A program made the translations under genes and the position numbers. A DNA stretch of 64,000 nt from positions 496,001 through 560,000 of the forward strand of contig NZ_LMEC01000021.1 of NCBI RefSeq assembly GCF_001425265.1. The letters run 5' to 3'. Source of the DNA: Massilia sp. Root418. Lineage in GTDB: Bacteria > Pseudomonadota > Gammaproteobacteria > Burkholderiales > Burkholderiaceae_D. Below are positions 1 to 8,353 of this stretch, in pieces (position 1 is the first letter of the stretch; each line of letters begins with the position of its first letter). The notes beneath the pieces were generated by a model. That model saw only the letters and a list, made by a program, of their open reading frames with translations, did not search any database and had not been told where the DNA came from.

Positions 1-459
1 GACCTGGTCGGTACCAACGGCGCGATCTACAACGACACCACCAGCGTGGGTGAAATCCCGCGCCTGCGCGCGTCGCTGTCGTCGACCTGGAGCATCCAGC
101 AGCACAACCTGACGGCCACCGCGAACTATATCTCGTCGATTTCGATGATGGCGGTGTACAGCGTGCAGGAAGACGGCAAGGTTGGCCGTTACGAAGAGCC
201 GTACTGCGAATATGGCCGCGCCAACCGCAACCCGGACTACGCCAAGTTCTACCCGGAGTGCAAAGTGAAGTCGATGGCAACGCTGGACCTGGCCTACGCC
301 TACACCGGCTTCCGCAACACCGTGCTGAGCTTCAACGTCGCCAACCTGTTCGACAAGAAGGCGCCGTATGATCCGTCGTACGCCACCGCTGGCTACAACC
401 CGGCACTGCACAGCGCGCGCGGCCGCTTCTTCACGGTTAAAGCGAACTATAAGTTCTAA
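1..459 (+). CDS. TonB-dependent receptor, C-terminal fragment (5' end outside window)
   Basis: Reading frame 1 is open from the first base to a TAA at 457-459 and gives the last 152 residues of an outer-membrane beta-barrel. Alternating aromatic strands and the near-terminal motif NVANLFDKKAPYDP followed by a final strand ending in Phe (KANYKF) are typical of TonB-dependent receptors; the terminal Phe is the usual BAM recognition residue. The paired Cys around residues 65-80 (YCEYG...PECK) resemble the surface-loop Cys pairs of the other receptors in this window. Signal peptide, plug and most of the barrel lie upstream of the window, so the substrate cannot be judged. A strong terminator follows at once. 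Confidence 0.9.
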   Translation, partial: DLVGTNGAIYNDTTSVGEIPRLRASLSSTWSIQQHNLTATANYISSISMMAVYSVQEDGKVGRYEEPYCEYGRANRNPDYAKFYPECKVKSMATLDLAYAYTGFRNTVLSFNVANLFDKKAPYDPSYATAGYNPALHSARGRFFTVKANYKF

Positions 460-496
460 TTGCCAGCGAGGCGGTAGTATTCGCCTCTAAGCTTCC

Positions 497-532
497 AATG
501 CCGCCCGGGCTTGACTGGGCGGCATTTTTTTT
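497..532 (+). terminator. Rho-independent terminator after the receptor fragment
   Basis: A perfect 10-bp stem (AATGCCGCCC at 497-506 with GGGCGGCATT at 517-526) is followed by a run of T to 532. It ends the receptor transcript. Confidence 0.9.
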
Positions 533-555
533 AGGAGATACGGAGGTCGCCAAGT

Positions 556-663
556 GTGCATGGATGGGCGAAGCGCCTTGTTGCGTCGCCGCTGCTTCCC
601 GGCTTGATGCTGCTGCTGGCGGCCGGTCTCGCGGTCATGGCCCTGGTCGCGGTGTTCCGCTGA
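556..663 (+). CDS. Small hypothetical single-pass membrane protein (35 aa)
   Basis: A GTG at 556 is preceded by GGAGG at 542-546, about nine bases upstream, which is one of the best ribosome binding sites in the area. The product is 35 residues: a short basic N-terminus (HGWAKRLVASP), one hydrophobic helix (LMLLLAAGLAVMALVAVF) and a terminal Arg, then TGA. This is the layout of small inner-membrane proteins with a positively charged cytoplasmic N-terminus. It is wedged between the receptor terminator and the convergent rsmE. I do not recognise the family and assign no function; a chance ORF remains possible because it is so short. Confidence 0.5.
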   Translation: MHGWAKRLVASPLLPGLMLLLAAGLAVMALVAVFR

Positions 664-672
664 TGGAAAAGA

Positions 673-1398
673 CTACATGCCGCCCCAGCTGGCATTCAAT
701 GCGGCCAGGGCAGCCAGGGCAGCCGTTTCGGTGCGCAGGATGCGCGGGCCCATGGACAGGGGCAGGGCGCCCTGGGCCACGGCCAGGTTTTCCTCGTCGT
801 CGGAGAAGCCGCCCTCGGGGCCGATCATGATGGTCAGCGCCTGCGGCGGCTGGTGGCGGGCCCAGTCGGCCAGCGACTGGCTGGCGCGCGGGGTCAGGAT
901 CACGCGGCGGTGCATGTCCTGCTGCGCGATCCAGTCCTTGAACTCGTCCACGGGCGCCAGCTGGGCCAGGCGGTTGCGGCCGCTCTGCTCGCTGGCCGAG
1001 ACGATCACGCCTTGCCAATGAGCGAACTTTTTTTCCGCGCGGTCGCCTGACAGCTTGACCACGCAGCGGCGCGCCGCCAGCGGCTGGAAGGCGGCGGCGC
1101 CCAGTTCCACGGCTTTTTCAATGATCCAGTCCATCTTGGACGCTTCCGGCAGCGCCTGCGCCACCGTGACCGCGTAGGGCAGCTCGGCGTCGCGCGCGGT
1201 GTGGGCCTTGATTTCAGCGCTGGCGCGGCGCTTTTCCACCGTTTGCAGCACCGCCGTGTACTCGCCGCCCTCGCCGTTGAACACGGTGATGGCCTCGCCC
1301 GGCGCCAGGCGCACCACGTGCACGTGGTGGGCCACCGCTTCCGGCAGGTCGATGATCAGGCCGATGGCAAGCGGCTGCGGGCAGTAGAAACGGGGCAT
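673..1398 (-). CDS. rsmE: 16S rRNA (uracil-1498-N3)-methyltransferase
   Basis: A 241-residue SPOUT-class methyltransferase that methylates N3 of U1498 in 16S rRNA using S-adenosylmethionine. The N-terminal PUA-like part begins MPRFYCPQPL. The C-terminal knotted domain carries SEQSGR (about 136-141), the cofactor loop GPEGGF (193-198) and LRTETAALAALA (221-232), all diagnostic for RsmE. Length is normal for the family. It diverges from tkt, with about 120 bp between the two start codons, and converges on the small ORF at 556. Confidence 0.95.
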   Translation of the reverse strand: MPRFYCPQPLAIGLIIDLPEAVAHHVHVVRLAPGEAITVFNGEGGEYTAVLQTVEKRRASAEIKAHTARDAELPYAVTVAQALPEASKMDWIIEKAVELGAAAFQPLAARRCVVKLSGDRAEKKFAHWQGVIVSASEQSGRNRLAQLAPVDEFKDWIAQQDMHRRVILTPRASQSLADWARHQPPQALTIMIGPEGGFSDDEENLAVAQGALPLSMGPRILRTETAALAALAALNASWGGM

Positions 1399-1455
1399 GC
1401 GGGGGCCTTGATGAGTGCTGTTGGATGCGTAATTTTAATGGGCGGCCCCCCGCTC

Positions 1456-1464
1456 TGGTAAAAT
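1456..1464 (+). promoter_or_regulatory. Candidate extended -10 promoter for tkt
   Basis: TGGTAAAAT matches an extended -10 (TG, one base, TAAAAT), about 55 bp before the tkt start in the rsmE/tkt divergent region. No good -35 is visible. Assigned by inspection only. Confidence 0.4.
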
Positions 1465-1519
1465 ACTTGGTTCAAGCAAGCACGCTTTAGCTAATTTCAA
1501 ACCTTCCGCAATCACCACG

Positions 1520-3517
1520 ATGACTACTACGCTCCCAACCACTCAAATGGCCAACGCGATCCGCGCGCTGGCAATGGACGCTGTGCAGAAGGCCAATTCC
1601 GGCCACCCAGGCATGCCGATGGGCATGGCTGAAATCGCAGTAGCGCTGTGGAGCGGTCATCACCGCCACAACCCCGCCAATCCGAAATGGCTGAACCGCG
1701 ACCGCTTCCTGCTGTCGAACGGCCACGGCTCCATGCTGCACTACGCGCTGCTGCACCTGGCAGGCTACGCCGTGACCATGGACGACATCCGCTCCTTCCG
1801 CCAGATGCACTCGAAAACCCCGGGCCACCCGGAAGTGGACATCACGCCGGGCGTGGAAACCACCACCGGCCCGCTGGGCCAGGGCATCGCCAACGCGGTC
1901 GGCATGGCGCTGGCCGAGTACCTGCTTGCGGCCGAGTTCAACAAGCCGGGCCTGGACGTAGTGGACCACTATACCTACGCGTTCGTGGGCGATGGCTGCC
2001 TGATGGAAGGCATTTCGCACGAAGTGTGCTCGCTGGCTGGCACCCTGGGCCTGAAAAAACTGATCGCGCTGTACGACGACAACGGCATCTCGATCGACGG
2101 CAAGGTCGAAGGCTGGTTCACCGATGACACGCCGAAACGCTTCGAAGCCTACGGCTGGAACGTGATCCGCGCCGTGGACGGCCATGACGTGGCCGCCGTG
2201 GACGCCGCCATCGCCGCCGCGAAAAAATCCGACAAGCCTACCCTGATCTGCTGCAAGACCGTGATCGGCAAGGGTTCGCCCAACCTGCAAGGTGGCGACA
2301 AGGTGCACGGCGCCGCGCTGGGCGACAAGGAAATCGCCGCCGTACGCGAATACATCGGCTGGACCCCGGCCCCGTTCGAGATCCCTGCCGACGTGTACTC
2401 CGCATGGGACGCGAAAGCCGCCGGCGCGCAGCACGAAGCCGAATGGACCGCGAAGTTCACCGAATATAGCGCCAAGTTCCCTGCAGAAGCCGCCGAACTG
2501 GCACGCCGCATGGCGGGCGACCTGCCTGCCAACTTCGACGCCACGCTGGCTGCCGCCATCGCCGCCTGCGTCGAGAAGAAAGAAACCATCGCGACCCGCA
2601 AGGCCAGCCAGAACGCGATCCAGGCGCTGGCTCCCGTGCTGCCTGAATTCCTGGGCGGCTCGGCCGACCTGACCGGCTCCAACCTGACCAACTGGAAAGA
2701 GTCCGTCAACCTGCGTTCGGGCAAGACCGGCAACCACATCAACTATGGCGTGCGCGAGTTCGGCATGAGCGCCATCATGAACGGCGTGGCCTTGCACGGC
2801 GGCTACATCCCCTTCGGCGCCACTTTCCTGACCTTCTCGGATTACAGCCGCAACGCGCTGCGCATGGCTGCGCTGATGAAGCAGCGTTCGCTGTTCGTGT
2901 TCACCCACGACTCGATCGGCCTGGGCGAAGACGGCCCGACCCACCAGTCCGTGGAACACGTGTCCTCGCTGCGCCTGATCCCTGGCCTGGACAACTGGCG
3001 TCCGGCCGATACCGTCGAGTCGATGGTGGCGTGGGGCGAAGCGGTCAAGCGCAAGAACGGTCCGTCGACCCTGATCTTCTCGCGCCAGAACCTGCCTTAC
3101 CTGGAGCGCAGCGACGCCGTGGTGGCCAATATCGCCAAGGGCGGCTATGTGCTGAACGACGTGGCCGACGCCAAGGTCATCCTGATCGCCACCGGTTCCG
3201 AGGTGGAGCTGGCCGTCAACGCCGCCAGCGCGCTGGCTGCCGAAGGCATCGCCGCACGCGTGGTGTCCATGCCGTCGACCGACGTGTTCGACCGCCAGGA
3301 CGCCGCCTACAAGGCCAGCGTGCTGACCAAGGGCGTGCCGCGCGTGGCCATCGAAGCCGGCGTGACCGATTTCTGGTACAAGTATGTGGGCCTGGAAGGC
3401 GCCGTGGTCGGTATCGACACCTTCGGCGAATCCGCTCCTGCGCCTGTGCTGTTCAAGCATTTCGGCTTCACGGTGGAAAACGTCGTGGCCAAGGTTAAAT
3501 CTGTTCTGGTTGCATAA
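1520..3517 (+). CDS. tkt: Transketolase
   Basis: A 665-residue thiamine diphosphate enzyme that moves two-carbon ketol units between sugar phosphates in the non-oxidative pentose phosphate pathway. Visible motifs are the N-terminal SGHPGMPMG (27-35), the ThDP-binding motif starting GDGCLMEG (157-164) and running to DDN (186-188), the pyrimidine domain with VREFGMSAIMNG and the phosphate-binding HDSIGLGEDGPTHQ. Length equals bacterial transketolases. gapA starts 29 bp downstream, so the two are likely cotranscribed, a common arrangement in betaproteobacteria. The ribosome binding site is poor. Long reverse-strand frames over this gene are composition artefacts. Confidence 0.97.
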   Translation: MTTTLPTTQMANAIRALAMDAVQKANSGHPGMPMGMAEIAVALWSGHHRHNPANPKWLNRDRFLLSNGHGSMLHYALLHLAGYAVTMDDIRSFRQMHSKTPGHPEVDITPGVETTTGPLGQGIANAVGMALAEYLLAAEFNKPGLDVVDHYTYAFVGDGCLMEGISHEVCSLAGTLGLKKLIALYDDNGISIDGKVEGWFTDDTPKRFEAYGWNVIRAVDGHDVAAVDAAIAAAKKSDKPTLICCKTVIGKGSPNLQGGDKVHGAALGDKEIAAVREYIGWTPAPFEIPADVYSAWDAKAAGAQHEAEWTAKFTEYSAKFPAEAAELARRMAGDLPANFDATLAAAIAACVEKKETIATRKASQNAIQALAPVLPEFLGGSADLTGSNLTNWKESVNLRSGKTGNHINYGVREFGMSAIMNGVALHGGYIPFGATFLTFSDYSRNALRMAALMKQRSLFVFTHDSIGLGEDGPTHQSVEHVSSLRLIPGLDNWRPADTVESMVAWGEAVKRKNGPSTLIFSRQNLPYLERSDAVVANIAKGGYVLNDVADAKVILIATGSEVELAVNAASALAAEGIAARVVSMPSTDVFDRQDAAYKASVLTKGVPRVAIEAGVTDFWYKYVGLEGAVVGIDTFGESAPAPVLFKHFGFTVENVVAKVKSVLVA

Positions 3518-3546
3518 TCCCCTTTTTTTTACATCAGGAGCTTAGT

Positions 3547-4557
3547 ATGACGATCAAAGTAGCAATCAATGGCTATGGCCGTATCGGCCGTAATGTACTG
3601 CGTGCTTTCTACGAAGGCGGCAAAAAGCAAGACATCCAGATCGTTGCCATTAACGACCTGGGCGATGCCAAGTCGAACGCGCACCTGTCCCGCTACGATA
3701 CCGCGCACGGCAAGTTCCCCGGCACCGTGACGGTGGACGGCGACAACATGATCGTCAACGGCGACGTGATCCGCGTGTTCGCACAGCGCAATCCGGCTGA
3801 AATCCCATGGGGCGACCTGGGCGTGGACGTGGTGCTGGAGTGCACCGGCTTCTTCACCACCAAGGAAAAGGCTTCGGCCCACCTGAAGGGCGGCGCCAAG
3901 AAAGTCATCATCTCGGCACCGGGCGGCAAGGACGTGGACGCGACCATCGTGTACGGTGTGAACCAGCACGTGCTGAAGTCCACCGACACCGTGATCTCGA
4001 ACGCTTCCTGCACCACCAACTGCCTGGCCCCGCTGGTCAAGCCGCTGAACGACGCCATCGGCGTGGAAAACGGCCTGATGACCACCGTGCACGCCTACAC
4101 CAACGACCAGGTGCTGTCCGACGTGATGCATGAAGACCTGCGCCGCGCCCGTTCGGCCACCATGTCCATGATCCCGACCAAGACCGGCGCCGCCGCTGCG
4201 GTTGGCCTGGTGCTGCCTGAGCTGAACGGCAAGCTGGACGGTTTCGCGATCCGTGTGCCGACCATCAATGTGTCGCTGGTGGACCTGTCCTTCATCGCCT
4301 CGCGCGACACCACCGTGGACGAAGTGAACGCGCTGATGAAGGCTGCCTCCGAAGGCGCGCTGAAGGAAGTGCTGACCTACCAGACCGAACCGCTGGTATC
4401 GATTGACTTCAACCACAACCCGGCTTCGTCGAACTTCGATTCGACGCTGACCAAGGTGTCGGGCCGCCTGGTGAAGGTATCGTCGTGGTACGACAACGAG
4501 TGGGGCTTCAGCAACCGCATGCTGGACACCACCGTGGCACTGATGAGCGCCAAGTAA
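3547..4557 (+). CDS. gapA: Glyceraldehyde-3-phosphate dehydrogenase, type I
   Basis: A 336-residue NAD-dependent glycolytic dehydrogenase. The Rossmann motif NGYGRIGRN is at residues 8-16, the catalytic site SNASCTTNCLAP puts the nucleophilic Cys at 155, and HAYTNDQ supplies the catalytic His. The C-terminal WYDNEWGFSNRM is the classical GAPDH signature. AGGAG about seven bases before the ATG supports the start. It follows tkt by 29 bp and is closed by a bidirectional terminator. Asp39 in the INDLGD segment suggests NAD rather than NADP preference (inference). Confidence 0.97.
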   Translation: MTIKVAINGYGRIGRNVLRAFYEGGKKQDIQIVAINDLGDAKSNAHLSRYDTAHGKFPGTVTVDGDNMIVNGDVIRVFAQRNPAEIPWGDLGVDVVLECTGFFTTKEKASAHLKGGAKKVIISAPGGKDVDATIVYGVNQHVLKSTDTVISNASCTTNCLAPLVKPLNDAIGVENGLMTTVHAYTNDQVLSDVMHEDLRRARSATMSMIPTKTGAAAAVGLVLPELNGKLDGFAIRVPTINVSLVDLSFIASRDTTVDEVNALMKAASEGALKEVLTYQTEPLVSIDFNHNPASSNFDSTLTKVSGRLVKVSSWYDNEWGFSNRMLDTTVALMSAK

Positions 4558-4567
4558 TCGCAGGCAC

Positions 4568-4601
4568 GGCGGGTTACGGCGTTCCGCCTAACCCGCCCTA
4601 C
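4568..4601. repeat. Palindromic REP-like element, copy 1
   Basis: GGCGGGTTA and TAACCCGCC form inverted arms around a short centre, followed by CTACG. This is one of six related copies here, with arms GTAGGGCGGGTTA / TAACCCGCC (16298, 17845, 18089 and 39355 as well). Confidence 0.75.
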
Positions 4602-4618
4602 GTGTTTGCGGCATCTTC

Positions 4619-4654
4619 GTAGGGCGCGTTAGCGCCAACGGCGCGTAACCCGCC
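4619..4654. repeat. Palindromic REP-like element, copy 2 (inverted to copy 1)
   Basis: Begins GTAGGGCGCGTTAGCGCC and ends GCGCGTAACCCGCC. It lies 17 bp after copy 1 in opposite orientation, forming a REP pair between gapA and the next receptor. Confidence 0.7.
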
Positions 4655-4666
4655 AACCGCAAGCGT

Positions 4667-4729
4667 AAAAAAACCCCCCATCAGCCTGAACGCGCTTTAG
4701 ATCGCGCTCAGTGCAGATGGGGGGTTTTT
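4667..4729. terminator. Bidirectional terminator between gapA and the convergent receptor
   Basis: AAAAACCCCCCATC pairs with GATGGGGGGTTTTT, with T runs on both strands. The roughly 33-base loop contains GAACGCGC / GCGCTC, which may form a small inner hairpin. Confidence 0.85.
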
Positions 4730-4741
4730 ACTTGCTGCCGA

Positions 4742-7459
4742 TTAGAAGTTGTAGGTGGCGCGCAGGTAGTAGGTGCGGCCTTTCGGATCGGTGAAGCGCG
4801 GATCGTAGCCAGCCTGGAAGGTCTCGGTCTGGTAGGACAGCGGCGGGGTACGGTCGAACAGGTTGCGCACGCCGAAGGTGACCGACAGGTTCTTCAGGAT
4901 GGCTGCCGTGGCGTAGCCGTCCCAGGTGGTGTAGGACGCGACGCGGTATTCAGGATCCTGGTCGATATAGCCGGACTTGGAGTGCGCGGCAATGCCGGCG
5001 CCCCAGATGCCCTTGGTCCAATTCACATTGGCGTTGTTCTGCCAGCGGAAGATCGGGCCGATGCCGGAGTACACGCCCACGTTCTGGTGCCACTCGCCGC
5101 CATCGCTGTTCTGGTACTCATACTTGTGCACGTAGGTGCTGTTCAGCGAGAAGGTGGTGTTGCCGTAGTCGGCACTGCGCCAGCGGTAGTTCACGCTGAT
5201 GTCCAGGCCGTCGGTGTTCACGCCGCCCAGGTTCTGGGTGCGCAGGTCGACATAGCCGCAGGTCAGCGGGTTGGGGCACTGCGAGCCGTCGGTGGCCAGG
5301 TTGCCGGCCGGGGTGCGGTGGTACAGCGAAGCGTACTTGGCAGGATCGCCGAACACGTCATCCTGGTTCAGCTGGCCGATCTGGTGTTCCAGTTGCAGCT
5401 TCCAGAAGTCTAGGCCCAGCGACAGGTTGTTGACCGGCTCGATCACGATGCCCAGCGCGTAGTTCTTCGATTCTTCCGGCGCCAGGGCCTTGTTGCCGCC
5501 CGTCAGGGTCTGGAACTGCTGCTGGCAGTTGGCCGCGGCCGGTTTGCCCGGCAGCGGGGTGCCGCCTGGGCAGTTGACCGGATCGTCGTACTGGTTGGAG
5601 TTGGTGTAGGTCTGGGCCGAGTTGATCTCGTACAGCGACGGCGCGCGGAAACCGGTCGAGTAGGAGCCGCGCAGCAGCACGGTCTTGGTCGGCTGGTAGC
5701 GGAAGCCGAACTTCGGATTGGTGGTGCTGCCGAAGTCGTTGTATTTGTCGTAACGCACGGCGGCAGTCACGTCCAGGTCCTTCAGCAGGGCCAGGTTCAG
5801 CTCGGCGTACGCGGCGCTGACCTTGCGCGAACCTTCGTTCAGCGTGTTCGGGTCGATACCGGTGGAAGCCACCACTTTTTCAGCGTATTCAGTGTTGGCC
5901 GCGCTGTGGAATTCCTGCTTGTCGAACTGGCCGCCGATGGCCAGCGCGCTTTGGCGGCCGGCGCCGAACCAGTCGCCGACCTCGCGGCTGGCGCGCACGT
6001 CGAAGCCCTTCATGGTGCCCTTGGCGTTCTGGATGTTGCCGTTCAGGGCAGCGCTGTCGATCAGCGCGGCGCCGGCGGCGGTCTGTTCGCCGAAGGGGTT
6101 GATGACGCCTTCCAGCACGCCCTTGGTGATGATGCCGCCGTCGCTGTAGCCGATCAGGTTGCTGGCCACCTTGTTCTTGTTGTAGGTGAAAGCAGCGCCG
6201 TAGTCCCAGCCTGCGATCGAACCCTGCAGCGAGGCGACGAAGCGCTGCTGCTGGTTGACGTCGTCGCCGGCGCGCGAGCCGTTCGGCAGGTCGCGCCATT
6301 TCACGTGCACGAAGCCGGGCAGCACGCCGGCCGGGGTGTTGTCTTCGGTGTAAGTCGAGCTCAGCGGCACGTTCGGGGTGATGGCGCCGGGGTTGCCTGG
6401 GTAGAAGGGATTCAGCGAGCCGTCCGGACGCACGCGGTTCTGGAACAGGCCGCCGTATGGCACCGGCGCGATTTCGCTGCCGATGCGGCTCTTGGTGATC
6501 AAGTATTCCAGGCCCAGTTCATGGTTTTCCGCCAGCTTGATGGTGCCCTTGATCAGGCCGGTGTTGCGCTCGCTCTTCGGAACATAGTCGACGAAGGAGG
6601 AGGTGGTCATCTGGCAGCCGCTGCCGGTGGCGTCCGGAATCAGGTTGGGCGCGCTGGTGCAGTTGGGGGCGGCAGGGTTGCCGCTGTTGCCGTCCTGGTA
6701 ATAGTTGGCCGGGCTGGTGGTGGGCGACAGGCCGCCCGGGTAGCGCTTGTTGAAGTCGCGCTCGGTGCCCATGATGCGGCGCTGCACCTGGTGGTCGCCC
6801 ATGGCGAAGATATTGAAGCCGTCGGTGTCCAGATTGCCGTAGCCAACGCCGATATTCGCGCTATTCGAACCGCCGCCGCGCTTTTGCGGGGAATCGACGC
6901 CGCCGGTAACGGTTACGCCGGTAAAGTCTTTACGGGTAATAAAGTTGATTACGCCGCCCACTGCATCGGAGCCGTACAGCGAGGATGCGCCGTCGCGCAA
7001 TACTTCGACGCGCTCCAGCGCGGCGAATGGAATCATATTCAAATCGGGCGCCGAGCTATCCAGCGCATTATTGGCCAGGCGGCGGCCATTCAACAGCACC
7101 AGAGTCTTATTGGCGCCGATACCGCGCAAATCCGCAAAGGATGCGCCGCCCGTGCTCAAACCGACAACCTGGCTGGTGCCCTGGTTGGTTTGCACCGAGC
7201 TCAAATTGGCCATTACTTGTTCGATGGTGGTAATACCCTGTTTTTTCAGGTCTTCCATTTTAACCACAGTTACCGGCACGGCGGTTTCCGCGTCTATACG
7301 CTTAATGGCGGAGCCGGTAATTTCAACGCGCTGGATAGGCGCGGCTGCGGGGGCATTTTGTGCGAGGGCAGGCTGGGCCAGCATGCCGAGGCCGGCGATG
7401 GCCACGCCGCCCGAGAATACGACGCGCAGGGAGCGGGCCAGGGCTTTTTCTATCAACAT
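4742..7459 (-). CDS. TonB-dependent receptor (905 aa)
   Basis: An outer-membrane active transporter. The chosen start is ATG at 7459, eight bases after AAGGA, giving a signal peptide that ends AQPALAQ; the frame can be extended 40 codons to a TTG at 7579, but that extension has no signal sequence or ribosome binding site. The TonB-box region is RVEITGSAIKRI. The plug follows (EDLKKQGITTIEQVMANL, DLRGIGANKTLVLLNGRR, VEVLRDGASSLYGSDAVGG), then a 22-strand-type barrel ending YLRATYNF. Extracellular loops carry Cys pairs. It belongs to the same subgroup as the receptors at 22471, 25707 and 28683 by its C-terminal layout (FDRTPPLSYQTETFQAGYDP). Substrate unknown; it stands alone between terminators. 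Confidence 0.95.
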   Translation of the reverse strand: MLIEKALARSLRVVFSGGVAIAGLGMLAQPALAQNAPAAAPIQRVEITGSAIKRIDAETAVPVTVVKMEDLKKQGITTIEQVMANLSSVQTNQGTSQVVGLSTGGASFADLRGIGANKTLVLLNGRRLANNALDSSAPDLNMIPFAALERVEVLRDGASSLYGSDAVGGVINFITRKDFTGVTVTGGVDSPQKRGGGSNSANIGVGYGNLDTDGFNIFAMGDHQVQRRIMGTERDFNKRYPGGLSPTTSPANYYQDGNSGNPAAPNCTSAPNLIPDATGSGCQMTTSSFVDYVPKSERNTGLIKGTIKLAENHELGLEYLITKSRIGSEIAPVPYGGLFQNRVRPDGSLNPFYPGNPGAITPNVPLSSTYTEDNTPAGVLPGFVHVKWRDLPNGSRAGDDVNQQQRFVASLQGSIAGWDYGAAFTYNKNKVASNLIGYSDGGIITKGVLEGVINPFGEQTAAGAALIDSAALNGNIQNAKGTMKGFDVRASREVGDWFGAGRQSALAIGGQFDKQEFHSAANTEYAEKVVASTGIDPNTLNEGSRKVSAAYAELNLALLKDLDVTAAVRYDKYNDFGSTTNPKFGFRYQPTKTVLLRGSYSTGFRAPSLYEINSAQTYTNSNQYDDPVNCPGGTPLPGKPAAANCQQQFQTLTGGNKALAPEESKNYALGIVIEPVNNLSLGLDFWKLQLEHQIGQLNQDDVFGDPAKYASLYHRTPAGNLATDGSQCPNPLTCGYVDLRTQNLGGVNTDGLDISVNYRWRSADYGNTTFSLNSTYVHKYEYQNSDGGEWHQNVGVYSGIGPIFRWQNNANVNWTKGIWGAGIAAHSKSGYIDQDPEYRVASYTTWDGYATAAILKNLSVTFGVRNLFDRTPPLSYQTETFQAGYDPRFTDPKGRTYYLRATYNF

Positions 7460-7803
7460 AGTCATGTTCCTTATTAGAGTGTCTGGTGCATTAGCAATCC
7501 TTCTGGGATTGCTAATCGGGCTATAAGACACTGGCGGCAAATGCGTGTCAAACGTGCGCGTGTAACGCGATTGAAACAAAGCAACTCTTGACAGCGCGGC
7601 TCAGCGCGCGAAATGCCTATAAGTGTTTCCCTTAGAGCTCGCTAGCCCGGGGTTTTGGCGAATTCGGGCTTTATTTCCGTTTGTATCGTGGGATTATGGA
7701 TGTGCGGACAATGTTGCAAGTCTGCCACAGTACCGCCGCGGCGTCTGGCCGGACTTCGTGCCAGCTTCTGGCGTGATCAAGCCAGAACCAGGCGCGCCGG
7801 GCG
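7460..7803. other. Intergenic region upstream of the 4742 receptor
   Basis: About 340 bp with no convincing gene. It must contain the receptor promoter. An inverted pair TTAGCAATCC / GGGATTGCTAA at about 7491-7515 could be an operator or the base of a 5' UTR hairpin. Confidence 0.4.
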
Positions 7804-7829
7804 AAAAAAACGCCGCAGAATGCGGCGTT
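7804..7829 (-). terminator. Rho-independent terminator of the Cache-domain gene
   Basis: On the minus strand, AACGCCGCA - TTC - TGCGGCGTT is followed by T residues. It lies about 33 bp after the stop codon at 7862. Confidence 0.9.
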
Positions 7830-7861
7830 GGCATGGATGAGATCGCCTCGCGGCGGTGGGC

Positions 7862-8317
7862 TTATTTGTAGATGCCGGACCCGACCAGCAAGTCGCCCGC
7901 GCGTTCCACGTAACCGGATTTCGCCTCGACCGCCTTGGTGACAGGATTCGGCCATTTGAAATCAACCCAGCCGCTGCCTTTTTCCTTGGCCACTTTTACC
8001 ATTTCCTGGATCATGGCCTTGCCCTCATTATCTTTCATGTCCAGCAGATTTTTACCGACCAGCTTGGGATTCACGCCGTGCGCCACCGCCACGCCGTTCA
8101 GGTCGTAGACGTATATATATAGATCGCGGTCGTGGAAATCCTTGTTGGCGGGATCGGAAATGGCGGCGAGCGCTTTTTCCTTGCCGTCCGATTTAATCAG
8201 CGCCACGGCTTTTTTAACCATGGCCACCGCTTCGTTGGCCGATCCTTTTTCCGTCGCATACGCGGGCAAGGCAAGCAAACCCAGGCTGATTGCAATACCA
8301 CCTAAAAACATCTTCAT
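7862..8317 (-). CDS. Secreted single-Cache-domain protein
   Basis: A 151-residue protein with a Sec signal peptide (MKMFLGGIAISLGLLALPAYA) followed by one small Cache-type ligand-binding domain: the helix AVAMVKKAVALIKSDGKEKALAAI, strands DLYIYVYDLNGVAVAHGVNPKLVGKNLLD, and the ending GSGWVDFKWPNPVT...GYVERAGDLLVGSGIY. This is the extracellular sensor fold usually found in chemoreceptors and histidine kinases, here without a membrane anchor or output domain. GGAGAG precedes the ATG by about five bases. It starts 36 bp after glnE on the same strand and could be read through from it. The function is probably periplasmic ligand binding (inference). Confidence 0.85.
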   Translation of the reverse strand: MKMFLGGIAISLGLLALPAYATEKGSANEAVAMVKKAVALIKSDGKEKALAAISDPANKDFHDRDLYIYVYDLNGVAVAHGVNPKLVGKNLLDMKDNEGKAMIQEMVKVAKEKGSGWVDFKWPNPVTKAVEAKSGYVERAGDLLVGSGIYK

Positions 8318-8353
8318 CTGTCTCTCCTTTTGGAATGGGACTGCCGGTAACGC

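Noticed and set aside
1487..3460. A 657-residue open frame antisense to tkt
   Set aside because: GC-rich antisense shadow: no start signal, His/Gly/Val-rich composition, and tkt is unmistakable on the other strand.
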